Shown: positions 24,627 through 33,762 of the stretch, piece by piece
Layout: each line of letters opens with the position of its first letter
Position numbering within the stretch: the stretch's first letter is position 1
Origin: a virus
Virus record (IMG/VR): IMGVR_UViG_3300043436_003602
Location: 1-64,000 of that record
Reading direction: 5' to 3' (one strand)
DNA: 64,000 nt
Made by a program: the position numbers and the translations under genes
Notes under the pieces: generated by a model
The model's input: only the letters and a program-made list of their open reading frames with translations
Told to the model about the DNA's origin: nothing
Database searches by the model: none

Positions 24627-25052
24627 TCAGTCCTTCCAGAGAGTATAGGATCGAAACTCACGCCCAGTGAACCGACCCTTAGTTGCGTCCTGCTCTACAA
24701 CACCCACACCGTTAAGGGCATGGATGATGAGAGGCCATTGAGTGACGATCCCGCCATGGGCAAAGCATCGCCCCCACTTGAACAGGACAAAGTTTCCCGT
24801 GTCCATGCGGGGAGTCTCCCGGGCCTTCGACAGGACGACCTCGAGATACCTCTCCTCGCTCCGGTGAAGGTGCCAGTTAATCGGATACTTCCCATAGTCA
24901 ATGTGATCGATGAGCCCACAGGCTTCGTAGACCTCCGCGGGCAGCATCGCGCAATCGACGCCGCCGCCTTTGATCCTCCCGTGCGGGTGGTAGGGTGTGC
25001 CTATCCACGTTCTTGCTTCGCGGACGACCAATGCTCTTTCTACTGCGCTCAT
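24627..25052 (-). CDS. NlpC/P60 tail peptidase (141 aa)
   Basis: The catalytic Cys lies in GGGVDCAM (about residue 34) and the His in CFAHGGIV (about 98). Together with the 141-residue length and WIGTPYHPHGR, this matches the phage NlpC/P60 family of GTA-like tails. It probably cuts peptidoglycan cross-links during DNA entry and is part of the tail tip. Confidence 0.87.
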   Translation of the reverse strand: MSAVERALVVREARTWIGTPYHPHGRIKGGGVDCAMLPAEVYEACGLIDHIDYGKYPINWHLHRSEERYLEVVLSKARETPRMDTGNFVLFKWGRCFAHGGIVTQWPLIIHALNGVGVVEQDATKGRFTGREFRSYTLWKD

Positions 25053-25053
25053 C

Positions 25054-25992
25054 TTAGATCACCGAGTCTGGTGGCGGCACAAACGGGAAGCCGCGGAAGT
25101 TACGGGTATTCTTGAACTTAGGACAGCCTTGAGTGCCATTATAGGTATGGTCACAGCCAGGCGTGACAACGAAGGAGTCACCCATCGCCGGTGAATGAGC
25201 GAATGGGAATATCACCTCGAGGCCTGAGGTGCTCGATGAACGCACCGGGCGCGATTGACCGACGTTCGCCCCCGACGTGAAACGCAACACACCTTGGGCG
25301 AAATAATTGACCGGCCTGGTATTGGCCCAGGTGACAGTGCGAAGAGTCGATGCACCGGTGACGGTGCCATTAACTCGGAACAGGTTAATGTCCAATTTGC
25401 ATACGTCATCGAACAGGGTATTGAGGCAGCTGGCCTGGTAGACGTTGCGGGGCATGTCAACGCCTAGCAGACTGATGTCCGCCTTGACCTTGATCATCGC
25501 AGCTGTGCGGCCTACCTCCTCGACGTTAGCCAACCTTCCCGAGAACAGATTTATCGATCCCACAGCCTTATTCGGCAGGCCGGGGCGAGCAGGCCAAGTT
25601 GCAGGATCGAAGAAGGCTCGATCTCGCTCAAGGCGAGCACCATCTAGGATACCCTCAGCAATCGCCTGAAGGAAAGGAATGCCCTCAAGCGTAGTCAGCC
25701 CGGGAGGCGCGTAGATAGTCAAGGTCTGCTCATCGACCTGTAGCCCGCGAACTAACTTATAGCGAAGTCCCTGGATCATCAAGCCATTCGACAGATACAG
25801 GCGGTTGCCCACCGTCACGTCAGTATCCGCATCGGTGTAGAAGTAAGTCGCGCCTGTGGGATTGCCCAACGCTATCGCTGCGAGGGCGCTGATGTCCGCC
25901 CCATACTGAGTGATGAGGGTAAAGCAATTCACGAAGGGTATGCGGGTGTTACTCCGCAGTAGCTCGATCAAGGGCGGGTTCGCGTAACGCAT
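25054..25992 (-). CDS. DUF2163/BR0599-family tail protein (312 aa)
   Basis: The C-terminus (CDHTYNGTQGCPKFKNTRNF, then GFPFVP) is the hallmark of the phage BR0599 domain, and the N-terminal half is DUF2163-like. It is part of the distal tail complex conserved with gene transfer agents. I start at ATG 25992, two bases past the previous stop. The upstream open frame overlaps that gene. Confidence 0.85.
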   Translation of the reverse strand: MRYANPPLIELLRSNTRIPFVNCFTLITQYGADISALAAIALGNPTGATYFYTDADTDVTVGNRLYLSNGLMIQGLRYKLVRGLQVDEQTLTIYAPPGLTTLEGIPFLQAIAEGILDGARLERDRAFFDPATWPARPGLPNKAVGSINLFSGRLANVEEVGRTAAMIKVKADISLLGVDMPRNVYQASCLNTLFDDVCKLDINLFRVNGTVTGASTLRTVTWANTRPVNYFAQGVLRFTSGANVGQSRPVRSSSTSGLEVIFPFAHSPAMGDSFVVTPGCDHTYNGTQGCPKFKNTRNFRGFPFVPPPDSVI

Positions 25993-25993
25993 C

Positions 25994-26593
25994 TTAGTAA
26001 TCCACAGTCTTGAGGGTGATCTGGTTAAGCTGATGAAGCCGGTACATGAATTGCTCATACTCATGCTGGTCTTCACCGAACCGACAAAGGTAGTAGTAGG
26101 TGCAGGTTACCGTAACCACACGGCCGCTCGGCGGCGGCGTGTTAAACGTGATGACGTTCGGGAAGCTTAAAGTATAGGTACTCGGGCTTACCGTTACCCC
26201 GTTCACCTTTACGTCTGTAAGCTGATTGATGAAACCGATGGCCTCAAAATAGCTCGGTCCTGTATTCCTTCCGATGATGAAGGTGGTATTGGTTCCGTTG
26301 CCCGTCCCGATCTGCCCATTGATGATCGTGTTGCTGTTGGGGTCGGTAAACTTGAAGTAGTCATACGAGCCCCTCATTGCGAGGAATAGACCTTCGATCT
26401 CGTCAAGCTCAGTGAAGCTGCCTCCTTGCCGAAGCATCTCGAAAGAAAGCTCAATGCTGTAGTAGCACTGGTTCATGATGATCTCGGTCACTTCCCGTTG
26501 GCTGTCTGCCGTCCGAAGCTGGACACCGAAAATCGGTGTTCGCATGATGGACCAAGAAAGCCCGGGCAGAGAAGGAAATACAAGGTCACTCAT
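25994..26593 (-). CDS. DUF2460 tail protein (199 aa)
   Basis: The whole protein matches DUF2460: FPSLPGLSWSIMRTPIFGVQ, then MRGSYDYFKFTDPNSNTI, and CRFGEDQHEYEQF. It is paralogous to the C-terminal 200 residues of the next upstream gene. A distal tail component. ATGA overlap with the upstream gene. Confidence 0.87.
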   Translation of the reverse strand: MSDLVFPSLPGLSWSIMRTPIFGVQLRTADSQREVTEIIMNQCYYSIELSFEMLRQGGSFTELDEIEGLFLAMRGSYDYFKFTDPNSNTIINGQIGTGNGTNTTFIIGRNTGPSYFEAIGFINQLTDVKVNGVTVSPSTYTLSFPNVITFNTPPPSGRVVTVTCTYYYLCRFGEDQHEYEQFMYRLHQLNQITLKTVDY

Positions 26594-28962
26594 GGCTTCA
26601 CCGTAATAAACTTTACCGAGCTTGCTTCGTGGAAGTTCTTCATGAACTCCTCAAAGGTCATCGTGTCATCGTAGAACCTACACAGGAAGTAGTAAGAGAA
26701 ATCAGCGGTCACCACCGCACCGTCGGCAACCGGGGTATCAAACAGAACTTGCGGATAGGTGTTGTTGGTTATCCCATTGTTATACCACAGCTGATAGTCG
26801 CCGGGGCCTACCAACGAGCCGTTGACGTAAACCGCCATCAGCGAGTTGATGAACCCGACGGGCTCCTCGTAGTTGAGGCCTACGGATCGGCATAAAGTAA
26901 AGTTTGTGCGGAAGCCGTCTCCCGTTCCGATGTAGCCTGCCGTAACCGTGTTGTTCTCGGGATCGGTGAAGGCGAACCGGTTGCCTCGGCCCTTCATCGA
27001 TTGGAAGAAACTGAGCAGGGCTTGGAACGACTGAGCGCCGTCGCTCTTCAACCCCTCATACCGAAGGGTGAACTCCCACCGCGGATACACTGCTCGAGGT
27101 GACCTGATCTCCTTGCCCGACGCATGGAGTGAGACGAGGGTGTTGAACACCGGCGACCGCAGGACGCTCCACCCGAGTTGACTGAGCACGGGAAAGACTG
27201 GGTAAGTCGGGAGTGCTTGGCTTGCAGCATAGGTTGGCCAGTCATCTTGATTGTAGACCCACCCGTCTCGACAAACCTGGGGACGTGCCCAGACAAGCGC
27301 CTCAGGGTATCCCTTGAGAGCTCGAGCTTGCCAGATCGCCTTGTCAATCTTGTCCCAGATAAAGGTGGTAGCCGGGAGCAAGTTGAAGCCTGAGAAGTAT
27401 TGGCAGTCCGCTGCGGTATAGCCAAGGTCCCGGATCGGAACATCGAGGTCGCTTCGCTGAAGGTCGAAGTTACCGAACTCGATAACCTCGTAGTCTTCTA
27501 CCTGGATAAAGTCCCACTCGGGAGACGACCAACGCGCCTGGGGGAAGTTGACCAACGTGAGCATCGGCGCCAGCGGGTTACTAATAGTCGGGGTATAGAA
27601 CAGCACCGTGCACTGAGTACCGGGATATGCTGCCTTGACCTCATCCTTGAGCCAAGTAGTTACTTCTCCCAACTTATTCTCAAGCCATAGTAAGAAGTTT
27701 GTCTGCGCTGTTGAGCTATAGTCATCATAGATGGTTCTAAGGAAGGGTGTGGGGACGGGATTTCCCGTATCAGCAAGATACTCTGCCCGAGCATAAGTGT
27801 CGTAGAAACAAGGGCCATCCCCACGAAAGCCGCCTGCCCACCACCAGGGCTCACCCACCTGATAAAGCGTGGTCGCTCCTGCCGCCACACTCAGGCCGAC
27901 GAAGTCGACTGCTACGTCTCGAAGATAGTTCATTCCGTCAACGCTTGAGGGGGAGACAAAGGTTGAGCTCGGACTCCACCCGGACTCGGACTGCTGTCCC
28001 TTCCAGTCATACTGTGCCCAAGCAAGAGGGCAGTACTCCTTGAGCAACTCGAACGAGACTGATATAATAACCGCAACGCCTCTAGCCGCAAGCCGAGCAC
28101 AGAAGTCGGTAACCCACTGCTGTGTGGGGACGTTGAGCGTGGGCTTTGCGGTATCGATGATGAACCGACTCTCCCCGGCGTTCCAGGTCAAAGACAGGAA
28201 TTGAGTAAAGCCGACATACAAAACAACCTGACCTCGATAGCCTAGGTTGACTATCTGTTCAACTACCCGCGCCGGTGTCATCGGGTAGCTATCTGCATAG
28301 CCATCCGCAATGTAGAGATCGTGCGCCGGCAAGCCAGCATTATTATACCCCACAGTCGAGTTTGTGCCCGTGACAGAGACGTTGGTGAAAACTGCCTCGA
28401 ACTCGACTTCCGGGGTAAGCGGCGTCTGTGAACCCGGGGTGTATCCGGGAGGAACAAACCCAATAAAGACATTATCGATAAAGTCCCAGGGAATAACTCC
28501 ATCTGCGAGAATACCGGCAAAGACGTTTGGGAACGGCAGTCTAAAGGAGCCGGTCCGGCTGCTGGGTGATCCCGCAGTCATGTAATTCTGGAGGTAGACG
28601 AAGTAGGGCTTACCGGAAAGGTCTGTCACAGTCATGGTCAAGCGGTTAAGCCCGCCATTGGCGGCGTCATTGATAGTCGGGCAGTTGGTATAGGTAAGAT
28701 CAAAAGCCCAAGTGCAGTTGCTCCAGTCGGAGTCTTGCTCATAGCTGTAAAGCGGGTGACCCCACTTGTCCTTCGACCGCCAGAAAAGCCCGACAAGATT
28801 GCTGAGCTCCCGGAGAATGCCTTTGAGGGTAAATGCGTTCGGCCCCGTAGTCACGACTGTAGCGACTGCAGAAATGTCAAAGTCCACGTCCATAAACGCG
28901 GGCTCGAACTTGCGGATCGTCGTGTTAAACGTCCGCGGCTGTTGTGGGACCAGGTAGCTCAT
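26590..28962 (-). CDS. Glycosidase-like barrel fused to a DUF2460 domain (790 aa)
   Basis: Residues about 590-790 (FPVLSQLGWSVLRSPVFNTL, then GRGNRFAFTDPENNTVTAGY and YYFLCRFYDD) are a second DUF2460 domain. The preceding 350 residues (GYRGQVVLYVGFTQFLSLTW, ARGVAVIISVSFELL, GEPWWWAGG, DFIQVEDYE) read like a glycoside-hydrolase TIM barrel with acidic residues at strand ends. It is a likely virion enzyme that degrades surface polysaccharide or peptidoglycan, tethered to the tail. Catalytic residues are not assigned. Confidence 0.7.
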   Translation of the reverse strand: MSYLVPQQPRTFNTTIRKFEPAFMDVDFDISAVATVVTTGPNAFTLKGILRELSNLVGLFWRSKDKWGHPLYSYEQDSDWSNCTWAFDLTYTNCPTINDAANGGLNRLTMTVTDLSGKPYFVYLQNYMTAGSPSSRTGSFRLPFPNVFAGILADGVIPWDFIDNVFIGFVPPGYTPGSQTPLTPEVEFEAVFTNVSVTGTNSTVGYNNAGLPAHDLYIADGYADSYPMTPARVVEQIVNLGYRGQVVLYVGFTQFLSLTWNAGESRFIIDTAKPTLNVPTQQWVTDFCARLAARGVAVIISVSFELLKEYCPLAWAQYDWKGQQSESGWSPSSTFVSPSSVDGMNYLRDVAVDFVGLSVAAGATTLYQVGEPWWWAGGFRGDGPCFYDTYARAEYLADTGNPVPTPFLRTIYDDYSSTAQTNFLLWLENKLGEVTTWLKDEVKAAYPGTQCTVLFYTPTISNPLAPMLTLVNFPQARWSSPEWDFIQVEDYEVIEFGNFDLQRSDLDVPIRDLGYTAADCQYFSGFNLLPATTFIWDKIDKAIWQARALKGYPEALVWARPQVCRDGWVYNQDDWPTYAASQALPTYPVFPVLSQLGWSVLRSPVFNTLVSLHASGKEIRSPRAVYPRWEFTLRYEGLKSDGAQSFQALLSFFQSMKGRGNRFAFTDPENNTVTAGYIGTGDGFRTNFTLCRSVGLNYEEPVGFINSLMAVYVNGSLVGPGDYQLWYNNGITNNTYPQVLFDTPVADGAVVTADFSYYFLCRFYDDTMTFEEFMKNFHEASSVKFITVKP

Positions 28963-31900
28963 GGTATACTCAATTCCCTGTTACGGATTGCATTCTTGAT
29001 AACTTTAACCATCGTCCCGGCATGACGTTCCATCTCGGATTGCGTCATCGAGCCCGGTGCGTGGAAGTGCATCGGTGGCAACCGCGGTTCACCACGGCCG
29101 CTGTCACCGAAGTCGGTCGAACGAGTAATTGAGGTGGAGCTTGCCGCACTCAGGATATTCCCCGAAGCGTTCTTCGGGGCAAGGCTACCGCCCCCGATGC
29201 TGGAACGCAAGGGGTTGGCAATCCAAGCCGGCAAGACCATTTCGTCTTTGTGAAGTTCAGTGATCTGTCCGTCATACGGAACACGTTCCTGACCGCCCCT
29301 TGCCGAGATCAAAGCCCCGAACCCGAGCACCGCGGCAAGGGCAGCTGCAGCCGCAACGGGCGCAGAGACCGGACCGAGGAACGGGATGACCACAGTCGAG
29401 CTAAACGCACCAGCAGCAGACGTGGCCGCCAGCGTAGTGATGTTGGCAACGCCCGCAGTTGCGTTAGCCGCGGTCGACGCAGCAGCGCCGGCCACTGCAG
29501 CACCCGCCTTGATACCCTCCGCCGCTACGGTCGCTCCGGTCGTCGCCGCGATGATACCCGTCTCGGTAGCTGCACTCGCGACCTTTGCACCCGTCTGCAC
29601 CGTCTGAGCAGTGATCGTTGCACCCGTCTGAGCAGCTTGCCCGGCAACAACCGCCGCAGTTTCCTGAGCAGTCGTCGCCGTGGTAACTGCCTTCTTGGTA
29701 AATTGGGCAACGATCCAGTTTTCGACCATCTTCAAGCCCATGTCGAAAAACTTGTAGACAAGCTGATCGGCAATCTGAACCATCGCATCCCGGAAAGAAA
29801 TCGACCGAGTCCACAGGCCTTGGAGCGCGGAGCCCATCGACTGTGTCAAGGTCGAGGCGACCTCCCGCCACTTCTGAGCCTGAAGGGCAGCGGACTGGTT
29901 GGCCATGGTGTTTACGTCTCGGACATACTGACGGTTCATCACCGCCATACGGCCATTATGCTCAGCCTCAAGCTGTTCCAGCTGAGACAGTATCTGCTGA
30001 CGTTGTTCCACAGGCAGGTTAGCGAGAGCGAGCTGATCCCGCATCGCTTGAGCACGAAGCTCAAAAAGCCTCTGCTCATGGGCTACGTTATCCGCATACT
30101 CCTCATCCATCAGTCGGCCTCGCTCAAGCAAAGCCTCCTGCTCATTGATAAGTCCATTCTGGGAATTAAAGTCTACGTTATCCCCTCGTTGACCGCGATC
30201 AATCTCCTCGATGGAGTTACGAGCATCCTGTTCCTGTTGAGCCAAAGCAAGCCGCTGGTTAATGGCGCTCCTTTGCTCATCCAACAGCGCCCGATCCCGG
30301 CGACGCTCGATTGCAAGCCTTTCTCGGTTCCCCCGAATAACCTCTCGGCTCTCATCACCATAGAAAGACCTTAGTGCTTCAATTTTCTGGTCTTGGAGTT
30401 CCAGCTGTCTATCGAAGTCTCCCTCTGCAATTTGCTGTTGGTACTCGATGTCTTCTACATAGGCCTGAAGAGCTTCTTGCCGAGCCTGCCGTTGCTCCTG
30501 AAATACCTGAGAAGTCTCGCCCTGGTTAGTAGGCTTACCCACAATGGAGGCGGGTGCCTCGATGTGCATGTGGTTGGTATGCTGCTCCCCGGCACTCCCG
30601 GTTCGACGAGGGATCAGTTGGCCAGGCCCGTCACCGCCGGGCTCGTAGATACGACCGTTCCACAGCACTCGGTAACCACGGGACTGATAAGACCGAGCAA
30701 GGGCGTCAAACCGAGTCCGGGTTCCCGGGTCGTCGGCCTCCACAACGCCCGTTCCCACATTGACATCAATGGCGTTGGTATGAGCGCTCCTGTGGGCACC
30801 TGGGGTAATCCCGCCGAACAGCGGGTTCTCGCTCACCCGAAGGCCTTGACCTTGCAACTCACGGCCGGCCATCTGAAGAGCCTGGCCCCGACTGCGGAAT
30901 ACCTGGACGCCTTCACCATAAGCTTGGTTTGTCTCACGGGCTTGGTCAGTAAGCCGACGCTCTGCCTGCTCACGCCGGCGCATCGCCGCCTCAAACCCTT
31001 GCTGAAGTCGAGCCTGTGCAGCAAGCAGGGCGGTACGATCCCGAACGGGGTGAAGGTTCCTCGTTTCCTGCTCATAGATACGCTGAAGCCGGGTCTCCTC
31101 GTCATCGTAGGCATTGCGGATAGCTGCGCGAGGATCAGTGGCTGCTTCCGCGTCACCCCGGACACTACGTATCTCAACCTGTTGCTGAGCCCGTCGAGCG
31201 GTGCTGTAAGTCGCCTCTGCTTGACGGAGTGTTTCTTGCGCCTGACGGAGTCGAGCGTTAGCGGCCGCGTAGGCCCCCGTCGCAGCCTCAAGCCCTCGAC
31301 CTGTGGCTGTCTGCTGTGCTCGTGCTGCTGCTTCTTCTGCTCGCTCAGCAGCGGCAAGTTCATCGCTTGCGGTATTCCGCCGACGCTCTGCTTCGGCAAG
31401 GCCAATTCCTGCGCGTTGACGGTCAAGCTCAAGGGCTTCACGGTTGTTGACGTTCGCCCGTTCTTGTTCACGATTGAAGTCTTCCAGGGCTTTGGTCAAG
31501 TCCTCAAGGGTTGCCTTGCGAACCTTCTCAGCGTCGAGCAAGTCAAGGGTAGCCTTTTCAGCTTCCTTCGTCTTGCCCATCATCAAGCCGAGGAACAATG
31601 TAAAGCCGATGATAGCAGCACCCCAAGGCCCGGCCATGAAAGCCGCAACACGTCCCACAGTGCCGCCCATCCCCGCGAGTGCAGCCGCAGTCTGACCGCC
31701 CTGCTGTGCAAGGATCACCAGCGGGCTAATCCCGGAGGCGAGTGATGCCGTAACGTCCTGAGCCTGATAACCAAGCTGGACATACATAGAGTTCATTTGA
31801 CCCATCGACCGGACGTTGACGTCCATCTGGGCCTTGGCCTGCTGCTGTATCTTCGCCCACTCACCTGTGGCCAACTTGTTTTGCAGCAAGAGCTGGGTAG

Positions 31901-32996
31901 CCTGCCGCATCACTTGGTTATAGCGTTGCTGCGAGGCGAAGACTGGATCAATACTTGCGCGTAGTTGCTGAGCAGCGGCGTTGGCCTCGCGTTCTGCAGC
32001 AGCCCGTCGGCGAGTAGCCTCGGCGGCTTCACGAGCAGCAGCGATAGTTAGACGTTCCGCTGCCCGTTTCTGGCCTGCCGCTGCTCGAGCCTCAGCAGCT
32101 GCTGCCCTGATAGCTTCTCTTTCTGCTTGCTTAGCAGCTCTTACTTCATTTGCGGCTTGCTGAGCAGCAGCGCCTTCGACAGAAGCCTGAGTTCGTGCCA
32201 ACTGAATAGCACGGTTCGAGTAGTCCTCAGCAGCCTGACGTGCTCGCTGAGCCTGAGCCTGTAGCGATGCCGCAGCACGTTGCGATGACGCCTCGGCAGC
32301 ACGGGCTGCTAGGTCCCAGGCTCGCTGAGCAGCACGGGCGGCGGCTTCCTCTGCACGTTGCCGGGCGTATGCGAGTTGGGCTACCGACCCATCCGTTGCA
32401 ATGGAGCCGGGAGCCACTCCTCGAGTACTTGGGCTTGCGGCAGTCTGGGCAAGCTTCCTGGCTTCAAGTGCGGCTTGTCGAGCAGTTTGTGCAGACAACC
32501 TCATGGCTGCCTGTTCCCGACGCTGTGCGGCTTCCACAGCTGCGGCAGCTTCACGGGCAGCTCGAGCCTTTTCCGCCGTAGCTACTCGGGACGCTTGGCG
32601 TTCTGCCTCGGCTGATGCTCGAGCTTCTGCTCTTTGCTGCGCCGCCTGTTGACGAGCCTGAGCCGCTGCGGCCTTGGCCGATTGACTGCTGCGATTGATC
32701 GACTCGATCTGAGCATCCAGGGCTGCCTTCGCTGCATGAGCGCCTGCAGCATAGTCGTCCTGGGAGATACGGCCCGCCGCCAAAAGCCGCTGGTTGTCAG
32801 CCAGCGTCTTGTTGTATCGCTCGGTTGCAGCAAAGGCGGGATCGATGCTACTCTTGAGACGACGGAACGCGGTGTCGAGTTCCTTCGCCTCCTTGTTGAC
32901 GTTGCGGATCGAAGTAGTTGCCCGCTTCGATCCTTGCTCAACGCCTGACGGGTCCGAGCCGATGTTGATATTCAGGTTTTCGGTTTCGTCAGCCAT
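28959..32996 (-). CDS. Tape measure protein with embedded LAS-type peptidase module (1345 aa)
   Basis: The N-terminal 600 residues are Ala/Gln/Arg-rich coiled coil with a hydrophobic stretch (GPWGAAIIGFTLFLGLMMG near 460). Around residues 730-815 a compact module carries HTNAIDVNVG and then HTNHMHIEAP, matching the zinc ligands (His/Asp and H-x-H) of LAS/M15-like peptidases. A second hydrophobic Ala/Thr-rich region lies near 1110-1240. It sets tail length and probably helps DNA cross the cell wall. GGAG precedes the ATG, and it overlaps the chaperone gene by eight bases. Confidence 0.85.
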   Translation of the reverse strand: MADETENLNINIGSDPSGVEQGSKRATTSIRNVNKEAKELDTAFRRLKSSIDPAFAATERYNKTLADNQRLLAAGRISQDDYAAGAHAAKAALDAQIESINRSSQSAKAAAAQARQQAAQQRAEARASAEAERQASRVATAEKARAAREAAAAVEAAQRREQAAMRLSAQTARQAALEARKLAQTAASPSTRGVAPGSIATDGSVAQLAYARQRAEEAAARAAQRAWDLAARAAEASSQRAAASLQAQAQRARQAAEDYSNRAIQLARTQASVEGAAAQQAANEVRAAKQAEREAIRAAAAEARAAAGQKRAAERLTIAAAREAAEATRRRAAAEREANAAAQQLRASIDPVFASQQRYNQVMRQATQLLLQNKLATGEWAKIQQQAKAQMDVNVRSMGQMNSMYVQLGYQAQDVTASLASGISPLVILAQQGGQTAAALAGMGGTVGRVAAFMAGPWGAAIIGFTLFLGLMMGKTKEAEKATLDLLDAEKVRKATLEDLTKALEDFNREQERANVNNREALELDRQRAGIGLAEAERRRNTASDELAAAERAEEAAARAQQTATGRGLEAATGAYAAANARLRQAQETLRQAEATYSTARRAQQQVEIRSVRGDAEAATDPRAAIRNAYDDEETRLQRIYEQETRNLHPVRDRTALLAAQARLQQGFEAAMRRREQAERRLTDQARETNQAYGEGVQVFRSRGQALQMAGRELQGQGLRVSENPLFGGITPGAHRSAHTNAIDVNVGTGVVEADDPGTRTRFDALARSYQSRGYRVLWNGRIYEPGGDGPGQLIPRRTGSAGEQHTNHMHIEAPASIVGKPTNQGETSQVFQEQRQARQEALQAYVEDIEYQQQIAEGDFDRQLELQDQKIEALRSFYGDESREVIRGNRERLAIERRRDRALLDEQRSAINQRLALAQQEQDARNSIEEIDRGQRGDNVDFNSQNGLINEQEALLERGRLMDEEYADNVAHEQRLFELRAQAMRDQLALANLPVEQRQQILSQLEQLEAEHNGRMAVMNRQYVRDVNTMANQSAALQAQKWREVASTLTQSMGSALQGLWTRSISFRDAMVQIADQLVYKFFDMGLKMVENWIVAQFTKKAVTTATTAQETAAVVAGQAAQTGATITAQTVQTGAKVASAATETGIIAATTGATVAAEGIKAGAAVAGAAASTAANATAGVANITTLAATSAAGAFSSTVVIPFLGPVSAPVAAAAALAAVLGFGALISARGGQERVPYDGQITELHKDEMVLPAWIANPLRSSIGGGSLAPKNASGNILSAASSTSITRSTDFGDSGRGEPRLPPMHFHAPGSMTQSEMERHAGTMVKVIKNAIRNRELSIP

Positions 32997-33342
32997 TTAA
33001 CACTCCGCCAGAACCAGAGAGTAGTTGGGCAAGGTCGTTTAAGTTACCGACATCACCCTTTGTCCCGATTGGTTTATTCGCAGGCCGAGCCTCATTGCTC
33101 GACCCTTTCTTCCCATCCTTCTTACCAATCAAGCCAAGGTATCCCGCAACAGCGATGTAGACGGGTGGTCCAAACTTCTCCCAGTGATCGACCATTCGGT
33201 CATACTTGACAAGGGACCACTTCTTCCTTACGCCGTTCCAGCTTCCTCCTTCGCATCCGGCTGCAACGAGCTCGGCAATGATTGGGCTGAAGTCTCCATT
33301 GAAGGGTTCGGAGCTTCCTCCTCCCCCTCTTCGGCTTCCCCC
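32989..33342 (-). CDS. Tail assembly chaperone, -1 frame extension (gpT-like)
   Basis: This frame is open from beyond 33345 to 32989 without its own good start. It reads as natural protein well before the first ATG (33195): FNGDFSPIIAELVAAGCEGG, then SWNGVRKKWSLVKYDRMVDH. It follows gpG in the -1 frame. It is therefore best read as the C-terminal half of a gpG-gpT fusion made by programmed frameshifting, as in most long-tailed phages. Confidence 0.75.
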   Translation of the reverse strand, partial: GGSRRGGGGSSEPFNGDFSPIIAELVAAGCEGGSWNGVRKKWSLVKYDRMVDHWEKFGPPVYIAVAGYLGLIGKKDGKKGSSNEARPANKPIGTKGDVGNLNDLAQLLSGSGGVLNG

Positions 33343-33692
33343 TCTTCGGGTTCCAGCCCGGCCTCCCGGGTGATCTCGACAACCGACTCGCGGATACCGG
33401 AGATCTCAGTGGCCTTGGTTTTCCGCTTCAGGAACTTGGCGACCAGCGCAAAGACTTGGTCATCCCGATCCTCTGTGGGCTTGATGTCCTCAGGCTTGAT
33501 CCCGTATGTATCAAGCTCAAAGTTGTCAGCCTCCACAAGGCCCGCGGCGATGATGTGGATTGCCGCAGATACGCCCTTCATCGGGTCGAGAGCGGTCATC
33601 GCCTCTTCGATAAAGGGCCAGGCGCGTTCAAGCGCAACGAAGTTCAGTTCGGGCACCTCATACTTGGTGCCCCCGATAATTGCCTTAGCCAT
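33228..33692 (-). CDS. Tail assembly chaperone (gpG-like, 154 aa)
   Basis: It lies between the tail tube and tape measure genes, the fixed position of gpG. It is a mostly helical protein (VPELNFVALERAWPFIEEAM) with a Glu-rich C-terminus where the slippery sequence lies. AGGAGGG precedes the ATG. It and its frameshifted form coat the tape measure during tail assembly and are not in the virion. Confidence 0.75.
   Translation of the reverse strand: MAKAIIGGTKYEVPELNFVALERAWPFIEEAMTALDPMKGVSAAIHIIAAGLVEADNFELDTYGIKPEDIKPTEDRDDQVFALVAKFLKRKTKATEISGIRESVVEITREAGLEPEEGEAEEGEEEAPNPSMETSAQSLPSSLQPDAKEEAGTA
33323..33342 (-). other. Candidate -1 frameshift site
   Basis: Two runs of five G on the minus strand (33342-33338 in GAG GGG GAA, and 33327-33323 in GAG GGG GAG) lie in the overlap where the -1 frame is open. 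P-site GGG re-pairs perfectly after a -1 slip, and A-site GAA re-pairs with one G-U. Neither is a textbook heptamer, so which one is used is open. Confidence 0.5.
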
Positions 33693-33762
33693 TGGTTGTC
33701 CCTCCTTTGGCGGTTGAAGTAGGTGGGCGGGGTCAACCGAAGTATCACCCGCCCACAGTCGA

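Noticed and set aside
30393-31745. A 450-codon rightward ORF
   Set aside because: Antisense shadow of the Ala/Arg-rich tape measure coiled coil, with no start site.
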